A stretch of 64,000 nt of DNA from Anodontia alba (taxonomy: Eukaryota; Mollusca; Bivalvia; Lucinida; Lucinidae). Shown here piece by piece: positions 23,195 to 45,852 of the stretch; positions within the stretch are counted from its first letter, which is position 1, and every line of letters begins with the position of its first letter. Where the stretch lies: the NCBI GenBank assembly GCA_964016985.1, contig OZ024826.1, forward strand, positions 59,683,507 to 59,747,506. The letters run 5' to 3'. The translations under genes and the position numbers were made by a program. Below the pieces are notes generated by a model, which worked only from the letters and a program-made list of their open reading frames with translations, did no database searches and was not told where the DNA came from.

Positions 23195-23738
23195 ATGGAC
23201 AGTAAAATCTTGAACTACTCAAGGTATACAAAACAGAGGGAATATAATTATAAATAAATAACAAAATCTACTGTAGATGTTTTTTTCTTTCGAAGCTTTA
23301 TCCTCTGAATCTACATTTACACTGACAATTCTGATTTCACAGAGAAATATTGGTTATGTATCTCTGTCTTCAAATACCACATATACCCAAAATATTTTGA
23401 CACCTTCACCCCTTGCTGCACTTGTTCTAAATTTTGAACAAGCCATAGGACTGGTTATTGATGTGTCTAGAGAGGACTGACTGTCAGAATGGCAAACAAT
23501 GCAGATACTTCTGATCAAACTGCTCCTTTAGGGAGATTTGATCTGGGTCTACATTGTTCTGTTAGGCATGACTGTCTCAATATTCATAGGAAATAAAGCG
23601 TTCCTATTATTTAATGAAAAAGTTTAAAATTATGATCAATCAAAATCATGAATATCAACAAAAGTAAAATGTGGCATGAATAATATCAAGCTGAAATTTA
23701 TCCAGCTGCAGTTTTTCATACAGCTCTAGATAAGAGAT

Positions 23739-23820
23739 GCACCATAGCTGAGTGGTTAGAGTGTTTGACTGCTGTCTTAAAGGTTGCAGGTTTTGAGCTT
23801 AGCTCAGACCATTGACTAAA
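23739..23820 (+). mobile_element. Possible tRNA-derived SINE head
   Basis: CATAGCTGAGTGGTTAGAGT looks like an A box and GGTTGCAGGTTTTGAGC like a decayed B box. A second A-box-like TGGACGAGTGGTTAAC lies at 23938. Too decayed to define the element. Confidence 0.35.
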
Positions 23821-24279
23821 GAACTCTGTTCATCCAAAAGGTTAAAAGGCAGCAAAAATTGAGGATCGGGCTCTGCTTTTCATATGCTGCTGACCAAGAC
23901 AGAGCTTGAATTCCATCACTCCCATGAAGCGTCCCGGTGGACGAGTGGTTAACTTTGGATCATAAGGTTAAACAATTTTCTATAAAACATAGTAACAATA
24001 AAAACTAACCAGACATCCCTTATATTGGAAATGGGCCATTCCAAAAATTGAAGGTAGAAGAGTCCACTTGGCATAAATGGGTTAAACTGTCCAAAATGTC
24101 CAGTATCTGAACAGCCAGCTGTTCAACACAAACATGTAAAACTATGAGGCCTACACATACGCGAGAAAACAAATTCTCATAGTAACCCTTTTATCCCTCA
24201 GTTCAAACGATACACCTTTGCAAACTGTAGATCCAAATGAGATTGCTCATAATGAGTCATCTAATCAGGATCTACAGTT

Positions 24280-24528
24280 CTGGGCCCAGTTGTTCAAAGC
24301 ATCGTTAGCTTAACGAGCTCGTTAAGGGTCATTTTGTTAACTGTTTTAGCGGATTCAATATACAATATTTTGATTTATTTTGCTGAAAAAATGTGAGGAG
24401 CTTTTGCACTGCAAAAGCTGCTCACATTTTTTCAGCAAAAAATTTCAGCAAATTTGCGTATCACTCAATGTAAATTTTTAACGAATCGTTAACTAACGAC
24501 ATTGTTAGCTTTGAACAACTGGGCCCTG
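24280..24528. mobile_element. Family D TIR MITE, copy 2
   Basis: CTGGGCCCAGTTGTTCAAAG and its inverse CTTTGAACAACTGGGCCCTG, with the inner stem TGAAAAAATGTGAG / CTCACATTTTTTCAGC extended by GCTTTTGC/GCAAAAGC. About 249 bp. Confidence 0.87.
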
Positions 24529-24961
24529 ATTTTTTACTGAAACTTGCTACGACAAATGTATGCCCAAAAGTCAAAGATAGAAGAGGCTACATCAGAAACA
24601 CCATGATGAAAGGGTTAAGTGAACAGTGAAGATCCAATTACACCTCCAATGAAATGCCAGGAAATATTTACAAAACAAATAGTACACAAAACTTCAGTCA
24701 GTTCTTACATTGTTAAAAAATGTTAACAGGACATCAAACAGATTTATTGTGGAGAACACACACAGTTTCTCAGCTACACAATCACCATCTTATACCAATG
24801 TCATATAAACACACCAGCTTTTTTTTAAAAAGTGTTCTGTGAGAATTCTGGGATAATTATCTAAGATACAATCCATTTCCACACATACAATGTACATATT
24901 TTGGTAATATACAATGTACATATTTTTGTATTTTTTGTCTTCAGTTTTAATACCAGTAGCA

Positions 24962-25060
24962 CTTCTCCATAAAAAAATATATTTTATTGATACTCGTTAG
25001 AAAAACCTCAATGAGGCACTTCTAATGAGTATTCAAAATATATGTTTTCATAAACTGGAA
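24962..25060. repeat. Family B hairpin element
   Basis: TTTTATTGATACTCGTTAGA pairs with TCTAATGAGTATTCAAAATA. The core GAGGCACTTCTAATGAGTA is intact on the right arm. Confidence 0.7.
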
Positions 25061-25237
25061 AACAATGAGCCCAGAATTACCATCAAATATTTCTTCTTAA
25101 GTCATCTGAAATATGATTGGTCGAGAATTAACTGATGTAATCTATGTGATCTAATTCCTGATTCTTTACAGTGGTATAAGGAGCACAATGCAGCAATTTG
25201 ATTAATGGCCAACTGATGTCATTGATAAATAAATAAT

Positions 25238-25243
25238 TTATTA
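25238..25243 (-). terminator. Candidate polyadenylation signal of UFM1
   Basis: AATAAA on the minus strand, about 20 bases after the UFM1 stop. If used, the 3' UTR would be only about 40-50 nt. Other A-rich hexamers lie nearby, so the true cleavage site is uncertain. Confidence 0.4.
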
Positions 25244-25263
25244 GTCCTAAAGATAATGTTGTG

Positions 25264-35716
<10,453 letters not shown>

Positions 35717-35850
35717 GTTGACAGATTGTTACACGCAATCCGGAAATAACTTATGGGGCCGACTCGATTTGTCAGTATTTTGCACTAAGAAATATGCCCG
35801 GACACACTAATTTCCGGGACGATACCGAAATAGCGGAACGAGCCCGAAAT
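35717..35850 (-). promoter_or_regulatory. UFM1 5' UTR and probable promoter
   Basis: Upstream of the split start codon are two ETS-type CCGGAA words (35740-35745 and, inverted, 35812-35817) and local CpG enrichment, as is common in housekeeping promoters. No TATA box is obvious. The transcription start cannot be placed from sequence. Confidence 0.45.
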
Positions 35851-36839
35851 ATTTTTTTTTTAACCAGTACATATGTAAGGAAATGCATGGTCATTTGGGT
35901 AACATAAGAGTGTAAAAGGAAAAAAAAAAAAAAAGACTACAAATGCTGATAAATGGTTAACTGAAGACTTATAATCGACAGATAGTTATCTAAATTATTC
36001 ACTCTAGTTTAAATAGTTTTTAAGTAGCTGTCCAAGAACGGTTGCACTTTGATAAAGTGAAAGTGCGAAGGACTCCTTTTCGCGAAATGGTCTTTTGGGT
36101 CGGGTATGAAACCCACAGACCGAACCCCGTGACCGAGATCCGAAACCGAGACCAAAGTTTCCATCCTTGATAGCAAGACTAATATGTTCTTAACTTTGTT
36201 CATTTTGGGTTTATACTATGAGGTATTTAATAAATATTATCCAAGAGAAAGGAAATTTAGATCAGACGTAATTGTTTTTTACACTCAGATTTATCGCTTC
36301 AAGGGTTATGAAACCCACAGACCATACATTCTCCGTTTCTTCAGGTATTTCAATAATCTTCGATAAACAAACACAAGCTTATTCTGAAGTAAGACACTTT
36401 GTTACGTCTGCAACTTTTCACACAACGGAGATCCAGCACTAGACTGCATCGGGTATATATTATAAGAGAGAATCTAAATTATCTTCTTTTTTAAAAAAAT
36501 TCTATACTGTGTACATTTTATTGACAGTCAATTTCAATGTTTTCCTTAAATTCTTCCTTTAAAATGGCTCATGCTTCCTCAAACTTGCTTTGCTCAGGCA
36601 GGATTTTTAATGCATTATTGTTTCTTTCAGCAATGTAAGTTATCACCTGATTCCAAATCCATGAACTTATCTAAAAGAACTGAGTTACAGTCTTCACTGG
36701 GTAACAGAGTAACGACCTTTTTTGGAAAAGGTTGCCGGCTCTGCTTGCCATCTGTTCTTTTTGTGGCTGTTTAATTCAGTGCACATGTTCGTCTTTCCTT
36801 CTAATATAATATTGAGAACTTCATGTGAATCTGATTTAC

Positions 36840-37400
36840 ATATCAGTTCACCTATTTACTTTACTTTTTATTGACATCTTGGAATGGGTTTTCCAGCTGA
36901 AAATACTTTGACACGGGTCTTCTGCCTTCATAAAAAATTTAACAGACAAGAAGCCTGTTTTGACTTGTGATCTTCTAAATTTGCCAGAATTTTCAAAAAT
37001 TCCATGCAAACTGTCTTCTGTTTTCTTGTTATAAAAGGCATGGAGATATTTTGCAATACATGATTTATGGTAGCACCCAGCAGGAACATAACATCAAAAT
37101 GACGTCGTATCAACGTCGATGCGACGTCATCACGTCGCATCGACGTTGATACGACGTCAGTTTAACGTTGTGTGCCCACTGGGCACTTTTGAAGTTTGAC
37201 TGTTACCAGAGAGATTTTTCTTCGTCGGCAACTTCCTTCATCAGTCCATTCCTTGTTTGTTGACAGAAATGGCTGTGATTTGATGAGTTCTAGAACTGTC
37301 TTTTTTTATTTTCTTTATGTATTTGACAGAATTAGCATGTATCTTCACTAAATGTCAGTTTTCTCCTTTTGGGAATTTCTATATTGGCTTCATGGAACCC
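36840..37400 (-). pseudogene. Possible coding relic broken by a MITE
   Basis: On the minus strand two stretches read open with protein-like composition: VLELIKSQPFLSTNKEWTDE and on past CRRRKISLVTVKLQKCP (37300 to 37185), and HAFYNKKTEDSLHGIFENSG onward to KMSIKSKVNR-stop (37040 to 36850). A 108-bp MITE separates them. I do not recognise the protein; could be a transposon-encoded ORF. Confidence 0.3.
37076..37183. mobile_element. 108-bp palindromic MITE with CRE-like TGACGTC motifs
   Basis: CCCAGCAGGAACATAAC and the inverse of GTTGTGTGCCCACTGGG are imperfect TIRs. The centre 37101-37158 is a perfect inverted repeat with 27-bp arms around CATC. GACGTC occurs at each end, and CGACGT/ACGTCG repeatedly inside. 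Confidence 0.85.
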
Positions 37401-39466
37401 AATAAATAGTAGGATAATTTCTTTGGTGATAAAAAAAAATTCTCTGTACTACTTTGTTTACTTTTCGTTGCAAAACTTTCAATGATTTGCTCCATATATT
37501 TCTAAAACTGTTATTCATTTGAAGAATTTAAAATACTCTGACAGGCTTTATCGATATAGTCTCTGACCAACACACCCGTGTATGAGAGTCATTCCTCATT
37601 GTTTACATTAGGAGAACGTCATTTTTTTCTCAATTTATTTGCCTACTTAGATTGGGCTAATGAGAAAATCAACTGGCGCTAAGATGCAAGGCCCACGGCT
37701 TAGCCTCAGCAATAAAAAGTGGCATTTGGAAGGGATAGACCTTACTGTTATTTATCAATATGCCAAATATATAAAAATATTCCTGACGGCTATAGCTTTA
37801 TTGTCCTTTTCGCTGACTGTCCACAGACAGGCTCACAAAGTGTCCACGATGGACGGATAAGTCGATTATACACTCTTCTAAAGTCGACCTTGCGGTGTGT
37901 GGACTTTTCTGCAAAATATCTGCATGTGTATGATAGTTTATGAATACAACTGCCATTTCCTTCTAGATTTGGTTTCAACTATTTATTTACAATGTTCACA
38001 TACATGCATTTTTAAGTTTCCCTCTATTACACTTTCTGCTGGTGTTATAATAAACATTTCCAAGCCAATTTTATTCAGGTCAGTGTTTCTTATTTGTTAT
38101 TGTGTCTGTAATTGAAAACTTAAACTCTGAAGAAAATCAAATGATTCCCGATTAAATGATGTTGATAAATGAAATAGTTTACCATTCTGCCCATCTTTTT
38201 CCTTTCTTCGAATGTCTCTTGTCAAGTTTCACTGGCACCAGTTCAGAAAGTTTGAAATCGAATGGTGGGGGTAGGGGTAACAAACTGCTTACTGTTAAAT
38301 ATTGGTTTAATATTTTACACAGAAACATGATGTTTGAATAGGCCATGATAACTGGTGTGGTGTTTAAATTAAAATGAAGCCAGTAATATCACTCTACTAA
38401 TTTTAGAGAACTTCTGTTTCTTCTAAGTACACATTTTTAGACCAAAAATTGAACATTTGTCCTTTAATTTTGCCTTAAATGTTTAAGTCATGTTTCCTTT
38501 TGTATTTGAATAAATAATATTGTCTGTAATGAATACATGTACATGTCAATCAAAATATACATTTTACATGCATACTAGAACAACCAGAAGACGATTTAGG
38601 ATTCAAAAGCAGACTTTTAGTATTTGGCGGCCATGTTGGTGGCCATATTGAATTTCTCGGCTCGCTTTCGTTTATGCCAGTTTATGCCGGCAGTTTCAGA
38701 AACTACAGAAACTACAGAGAATGGGGAACGTTTTGGTATATAACACATCTTGTTGTACGCAGGGTCCGGGTTCACAATTTTTCAGTCCTGAAAGTCACCC
38801 TACCATAGTGCTGTCAACCGATATATGCTTACTGCTGTGATATTTTAAGCATGTTAGATAGTCGGTAGAAAAGCTCATAGAATCTTGAGTTAAAATGTTC
38901 AAACCGACTTTATATAAATCACTTGACTTTATTTGACTAGCCACTGAAAATAATTTACGGTTATTTCTTTGTTTTTTTTCCCTTCTTTATGTTTGGGTAG
39001 TTTTTGACACACATACACGTGCACGATCGCACGCACGCAACAACAACAAGCAAACAAATACATATGCAATGAAAGCTTATTAAAACATAATAATAATAAT
39101 AATAACCAGGACCTAATATGGAGTTGTAACCTTAAATCCTTCGTAACTTACATGTACATATACCCTAGCTAACACGTGTTTATACTTGGAACCAACTTGG
39201 ACCCAATATATATTGGGTCCGGGATGCATACAATAACTGCCAAGACCAACCTGCACTCACGTCTTTCCGGAAGGGGACAAATCAAATATAACTATCTGAC
39301 GGTTCATTAGTATTTAAAGTATTGATATTTTGCGTGCGGACAAAGCTGACTTTATCTAAAAGAAAAAACCCATTAGGCTGTTGCTTTTCCCCTGTGATAG
39401 AATAGTATTTTCTGCTCCACATATACAGGCATACCCGTATTTTTGTTTTAAGTCCGCTCCGTGTGC

Positions 39467-39565
39467 TTAACCTTTAGCATATTCTGATGCAAATAGTGTA
39501 GACCGTGATCAGGTCTACACTGTCTGCGAATGTCCCTTTTATGGATACTAGGTGTAAATGGGTTA
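39467..39565. repeat. Family C mini-element
   Basis: TTAACCTTTAGCATATTCTG; hairpin AGTGTAGACCGTGATCAGGT / CTACACTGTC; GTCCCTTTTATGGATACTA then GGGTTAA. Confidence 0.65.
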
Positions 39566-40309
39566 ATGTTTATTTCTTACTTTCCCGAGAAAATGCCGCA
39601 CATGAAGAGACTTAATAAAACCGAGACCTCTGTTTTCTTCTTTGTTGTGTTCTTTGTTTCCAAAGGAACCATTTTCAAAGAACATATTGGATATTTCATT
39701 CAAACTGCCTCCTAGTTGTGTTCTTTGAGATAATTTACTTGAAACGTCAAATCCTACCACTTGAAAAACTATTTTTAAAAATCGTGCGCTAAAATTTAAC
39801 CCAGCATTTTAAGCATTAAAAGAGAATGTTAAAAACAACAACAACAAAAAAAAAACAACAACATTGGGCTGGGGCAGGCTTTTTCATCTGCAGAAGAATT
39901 GCATTGTCATACACGCCACTGAAATATATCGTAGCAAGTACATGTACTCATTTAACATTTTACTTATTTCTATATAGGACCGTTATCGGCCCGACCGGAT
40001 TCCTGTAGGTCCAATAACGGTCCATAGAGATTTCATTAGACTGATGGCAGATAGTGTTCGCACTTCACACCAAGTTCGTTAACGTTATACCTCATTATAT
40101 ATTCACATAACATAACAACAAACCAGCCACATGTTAGACTAACATGTGTCTGAATCCTGGCTTGTGCTTGAAACACATACGCATACACACACTAGTCTAG
40201 TCGCGCACGTTCATACAAGTACTTTTGACCTGAGGTGAGTTTGATGAAAAGTTTATTGTTGACAGCCATTGCTGACAAGTGATACAGCGGACAAAGTGGT
40301 TTATAAGGG

Positions 40310-40359
40310 AACAACAACAACATCATTATCATCGACAACAACAACAACAACAACAACAA

Positions 40360-40391
<32 letters not shown>

Positions 40392-40500
40392 ACACCACCA
40401 CCACCACCATCATCATCGTCGTCGTCGTCATCATCATCATCAACATCATCATGAACAACAACAACAACAAAAACAACAACAACAACAATAATAATAATAG
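40310..40500. repeat. Compound trinucleotide repeat (CAA)n(CAT)n(CAC)n(CGT)n(CAA)n
   Basis: CAACAACAAC, CATCATCATC, CACCACCACC, CGTCGTCGTC and CAACAACAAC blocks follow each other, then AATAATAAT and AGTAGT. The poly-Gln, poly-His, poly-Thr or poly-Met frames across it are by-products. Confidence 0.95.
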
Positions 40501-40681
40501 TAGTTGTAGTGGTAGTAATAGTTATAGTAGTGGTAATAGTTGTGGAAGAAGAAGTACAACGAAAATTAACAACAGCTGATTCGAATGTAAGGGTATAGAA
40601 GAATATATGTATATATATATCAGATGTACGAATGTAAACTGAGTTATAACCATTATATATGATTATAATAATTCAACATGA

Positions 40682-40800
40682 GTGTCCATGCAGGATAGGG
40701 AAATCTCACCCGAGGGGTAGGAATTTCAACCAGAGACGAGACGCCGAGTCCCTGGTTTAAATTCCTACCAGGAGGGTGAGAGTTCCCTATCCTGCATGGA
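40682..40800. repeat. Foldback, GTCCATGCAGGATAGGG arms
   Basis: GTCCATGCAGGATAGGGAAA pairs with TTCCCTATCCTGCATGGAC, and GGTAGGAATTTCAACCAG with CTGGTTTAAATTCCTACC. The loop has GAGACGAGACGCCGAG. Arms of about 50 bp. Confidence 0.85.
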
Positions 40801-40934
40801 CTGGCTCATGGTGGATTCGTTTTCTCCCACCTTTAAGTGGATTGTTCCTAGGACCAGCGTGGTCATGTGAGATAGGTAAAGGTGGGAGATAAAAGTATTC
40901 TATTTTCGGTGAATACGGAACATCGTAAGTACGC

Positions 40935-41093
40935 AATAAAGCCGATAGGTGGCTTTCAAAAACCGACAATATCGCCAATAGGTGGCTTTCATAAACCAAC
41001 ATTATCGCTGATAAGTGGCTCTCATAAACCGACATTATCGCCGATAGGTTGCTTTCAAAAACCGACATTATCGCCGATAGGTGGTTTTCAAAA
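40935..41093. repeat. 33-bp minisatellite, about 5 units
   Basis: Unit GATAGGTGGCTTTCAAAAAC then CGACATTATCGCC. The period is a multiple of three, so frames stay open across it on both strands. It lies directly after the 40.68-kb foldback and paired CTCCCACCTTT/AAAGGTGGGAG words. Confidence 0.9.
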
Positions 41094-41224
41094 AAACGTT
41101 CTGCGGTAAGCACGTGACCTGCTAAGACAAAGCGTAACAACGTCATTTCGGCGTCCCGCGACGTCACGACGCCACGGTCGAAACTATGCCGGTGCGAAGT
41201 TGCGTGCTTGCTGGGTTCTAACTC

Positions 41225-41400
41225 ATGACATGAAGGCCAAACTTGGTCTGCTTTGGCAAATAGTGTAGATCCAGATAGGACGGCTCTCCAGGAGCCGTTT
41301 CATCTGGATTTACTTTGTTTTCCATTCTGTTTTTGACTGCAGCAATAGGCATGTCTAAATTCACTGATGGAAGAGTGCACTTCAGGAACTCAGGAGTTAA
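41225..41400. repeat. Family C element
   Basis: GCAAATAGTGTAGATCCAGA pairs with CATCTGGATTTACTTTGTT around GACGGCTCTCCAGGAGCCGT; TAACTC near both ends. Confidence 0.6.
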
Positions 41401-41630
41401 AAGGTATAATCTAGTCATACAGTTCATTTGCTGGGTCCAGGAGTAGAAGTAGTTATACAGGGTTGTAGACCAGGAGGAGAAAACATTCGGTGCTGGTGTC
41501 GGTGACTAAACTCGGTCCGCCGGGGTCAAGATCTCACACCCTATCACATCGCTATAATATATATATAAAAAAATCTGGTTTGTACCGCAAGGCTGTATAA
41601 ATGTATCCGTATCAAGTCTAATTCTCGCGT

Positions 41631-42093
41631 GGGGGGGGGGGGGGGGGGGTGAGGGGGCGGGGTAACTTGGGCTTGGGGGTAATTATGGTACGGGTGTGCG
41701 AGCCAGTATTTCGAAACCTATCCCATTCATATACCTGGGCTTTGAAAAAAACGGACCCATTCATATACTTGATCGTCCGAAATGTTGACCTATTCATATA
41801 CTGCCCCTTGATTTTTTATACCCATTTATTGCTGGTTGTTAGACAAATATCGCAGTCAATTCATTGAATACCAAGAGAATAAGCTGCCTCAAAAAACCTC
41901 TGATCGAAAAATATACGCATATACAGGGATATCAGAAAAGTGGGGCCTTTCATATACGAATAAAAAAAATCGGGTCAGTCATATGTTTTTTGTTTAAAAA
42001 AGGGGGCTTATCATATACCTGGCAGCGCTGAAAAAGTGGGCCATTCGGCACGTACATCCGTGCTATGCCATATATAGGAAGTAACCCCACCCC

Positions 42094-42162
<69 letters not shown>
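41631..42162. repeat. Element between a poly-G run and a (CA)n tract
   Basis: Poly-G at 41631-41649. GGGGGCGGGGTAACTT near 41654 is the inverse of AAGTAACCCCACCCCCT ending near 42098. ATTCATATACCTGGGC-type lines recur inside. (CA)n runs 42098-42163. The simple repeats flank both TIR-like ends. Confidence 0.7.
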
Positions 42163-42164
<2 letters not shown>

Positions 42165-43056
42165 GAGGTCTAATTACTGCGTACTTTCTTTATACAATGG
42201 AATAGTGTCAAACCGAAAATGACGCAACTGCACATATTTTACCGACAAAGTTCCAAGGAAATCCACCCACGTTGCTACCCTTCCCAGTTTCACAAAGCGT
42301 AAGAGGGAGAGAGGACATAGGCCCGGGAGCTGGATGTAAAACCACCCGTCCATACAAGTGTACCGCACATGTATACATAGCCAAAGAAACGCATAATAAA
42401 CATACTACCAACAGACGGGACACTAAGACATAGAAACTCGATTTCTAAGCTGAGTTCACTTGGTTCTCTCTGTTTCTCTTACTCTCTCTCTCTCCTTCTC
42501 ACCTAAACATAGTCAACCTTATGTACATACAAAAGAGTAATCATAATCTGAATACATGTTCATGCATAAAGGATTAATACAAAAAAGTGTCCTGTAATCT
42601 TTGTTGCGATTATCCAAAGATTAAACGACTATTGTAACCCGCATTAGCAATTTAAACTTTTTAACCTGCAAAAGGATTAAAGTCTACGACATGTGCCCAG
42701 CAGCAAGAAAAAATGAACCTTGCTGTGTATAACAATAGGCAAAATCCCGATCAGGCTGCGCACCTGCGTCGACAGATCAGCGCATACGATGTCTGCGGGA
42801 TATATATTTGTTATTTTTTATAAAATTTATTAGCAAAAAGCTAACACTGCGAAAACGCCGTGTGATCGAGGCCTTTGAATTTTATGTATGTCACAGTGAT
42901 GTCCATTTTATCATGTCCGGGTCCATTTGCGATGAAACCAAGAGAAACTCTGATCCGACCTTTAAAATGGTTTGATGGTGCCATACAGCAATGTAGGGAT
43001 TGTATAAAAAATGAGACTTTTAAGTTGACAGTAAATTAAATGCAAATAAACTAATC

Positions 43057-43111
43057 ATGAAGAGCGCTATTTTTATTCTAGTGTTCTTGTTCGGAGTAGT
43101 TTTCTCGGTTG
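43057..43111 (+). CDS. Exon 1, signal peptide
   Basis: ATG at 43057, 18 codons plus one base, donor GTAAGTAA. Hydrophobic core AIFILVFLFGVVF. A stop (TAA) lies in frame just upstream, so this is the first ATG. Confidence 0.88.
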
Positions 43112-43137
43112 GTAAGTAATATTCTTTGTATTAATGT

Positions 43138-43174
<37 letters not shown>

Positions 43175-45032
43175 AACAACAACAACAACAAAAAAACAAA
43201 CAAACAAATAAACAACAACATACAAACATGAATTTTGTCGATTTTGAGGGACTGGTTAATACATTTGGTAGATTTTCTGCCATTTTTTCACAGGGGCGTG
43301 GGGGTGGGGGGGGGGCTTCCTGTTTTGCTTTCCTGCACATCATTCCCCTTCTGAAAAGGGCTCTACTCCAAAAGGAAAGATTTTGCTCACCTTGAGAGCG
43401 AATTCTTTCCTTTAAGAGTAGACCCATTTCCAGAAGAGGACAAATTAAATTAAGACAAAGTTTTTGTCCTTGAAAGTGTATCCATCCCCGCCGATGTAAG
43501 TTTTGAATTAATTGTAACCCTTTATTATGTTGTTTAAATTGATGAATATTTTGAAGTACCAAGCGCAGGATTTTCTTAATTTCACCAAGCGCATGTTATT
43601 ATTTTCTGATTTCTCACCAGATGCTTTAACCTATTTACATCGAGTGGACTATTCTACTACAGCTTTTTGGACCGGTCTATTTCCAATAGCAGGGTGTCTG
43701 GCTAGTTTTTATTATTACTACCCAGATTAGACGCCAATTTCTGTGGCTCTGATCTGGGTCTGCACTGTTTTCCAATTACCCTTTTGGAGGTTTCTAGATT
43801 AAAATGGGGTTAACGCTTAGCACTCTGGGTAAAATTTTCTGCAGACGATATTTTGAAATATTTTTCTCACTTTTCCCAGAAAACAGGATATGACATTTCA
43901 TGCAAATTGTCTCCAAGGAGACAATTTGCATGAAATGTCACATCTGTTTTGTGGGAAAAATAAGAAAAATATCATCAATTTGTTGTCTGTTGAAAATGCC
44001 CAGAGAGAGTGGTAAAGGTTAAGAATCGTATCTTGGGAACGGCTTACATCTTGTATTCTGTAAAACAAAGATCTCTGTCCTGAACGTTCAGCATACTTCA
44101 TGCTGAATAAAAAAGAATCCGACGTCATTTTGCTATGTTTTTTCTTATTTTTATCAGAAAATAGGGTTAGACATTTCAAATATATTGTCTTAGGAGGCAA
44201 TATGCATGAAATCGAGAATCAGTTTTATGGGGAAAAAAGAAAAAAAATGTATAAACAATTTGTCGTCTACTGATGTTGCCCAGAGAGTACTAATTAGTTT
44301 GATCGTGTTGATTGTGCGTGATGTAAGTTTTTTCCCGAAAAGTTTTTTGTTGGACCAGTTCTGTTAACGAGTACAGTTTGCATACTGGGAACTGTCTGTC
44401 ATCTACATATGAGAACACTTTTGGACTTTCTATAAACAAGATTTGAAAATAGGTATTACGGACGAGACATTGTATTAATTCAAAATGGAATGATAACCAT
44501 GAATAGGACATTTGTTTAGTTTGTTTCTTGGGACAATGGAACATCCTTCAAGGGAAATATCTCCGACATGAAAATGTTTTACCTCCTTTTTCAGTAGTGA
44601 CAGACCCCATTTTTTGGAAGGTTTCAAATACTACACAGCTTTTAATTTGGAAAAGTTGTCTTCTTCTGCAAAATGACGACAAAATCTTTGACGTGTATCC
44701 ACTCATCTTAAACTTGTAGAATTGTTTACTATTTATTGGAATTAAAACCAAAAAGTACTGAAGGCAGCTTTATTACAAAAGACGCCAAAGCTAGGTCTGT
44801 ATACAGTTGTCACTCTGAATCAAGGACGCGTGTGTTGGAATGATCTAGTTAGGGACAAAGTCCTGTCCGGCTCTAATGTTATGTTATTCTTTTCAAAGAA
44901 TAAATCGAAACTCTGTTTGTTTGCATGACAGTACCTTAACTAATTATCTTTGAATATTACCCAACCAACATATCGCACAAATATGGGCTGCAATTTATTC
45001 TTAAAATTTATATTTGGAAAAAAAAGCAAGCA

Positions 45033-45064
<32 letters not shown>

Positions 45065-45776
45065 TCAAAATCTAAGAACGAACGATTTTTTTGCATATTT
45101 CACATACATTCTACAGAACTAGAGTTTCCTAATAGTTGCAATTTTTTCCGAATTCACAAATATTGCATGATTTAAGGCACGTATAGAAAATAAAACAAAT
45201 GGATTCGCTAGTACTGTCTATCAACAGTGATGAAACAATTATTAAGGGAGCTGGATACACTTAGTAGTTTTCCGCCATTATGGCTTCCCGTTAGCTGTCC
45301 TTCACAATGCCCATTCTGAAAAGTGGTCTGCTCTGTATAAGGAAAGTATTTGCCCCTGTGAGAGCAAATCCTTTCCTTTGTCTCTTTCTAGAAGGGGCAA
45401 AACAATTTTGTCCGACTTGCCTCCCTATAATTGTATCTATTCTCCTTAAATAATTGGAAGGGAGTCGGTTGTTTTGCTTTTCATTATGTTATTACTTATA
45501 TATCGAGGGTTGATCGCAAGACTGTAACAGGTCAGATGGTTGTTTTTCCCAATACTTAATCTCCTCATTAAGAAGGCGTTATGAAGATTACAGCATTTCT
45601 TTCTGTATGAGCAATGACACTTGAATTTGCATTGTTTACAAAGGGGTCAAAGTTGCCCCTAAAAAAGGGTTTCAAGAATATGTTTGAGTTACTACAGTCT
45701 TGCGCTCAACCCTCGATATACTCAATGCCATTGAAAACGCATAATCGATTTTTATATCTACACATTTCATACTTAC

Positions 45777-45852
<76 letters not shown>

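Larger units (their letters stand above)
35851..43056. other. 7.2-kb intergenic tract between divergent genes
   Basis: No exon set with consistent splice sites was found. It holds a decayed minus-strand coding-like stretch (36.84-37.40 kb), a palindromic MITE, simple repeats and a minisatellite, listed separately. 37.4-39.4 kb shows nothing I recognise. Confidence 0.5.

Noticed and set aside
38156..38341. 61-codon frame containing a Gly-rich end
   Set aside because: No splice or start context and no domain; ordinary AT-rich open frame.
40192..40491. Poly-Gln/His and poly-Leu/Met frames
   Set aside because: By-products of the compound trinucleotide repeat; no flanking exon signals.
40787..41167. 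126-codon minus-strand frame with HLSAIMSV repeats
   Set aside because: The 33-bp minisatellite keeps the frame open by chance; no supporting signals.
42208..42423. Minus-strand frame with a signal-peptide-like start (SRLLVVCLLCVSLAMYTC)
   Set aside because: The first codon is GTG and the nearest upstream ATG is followed by a stop. The first in-frame ATG lies inside the hydrophobic stretch. No matching downstream exon was found.
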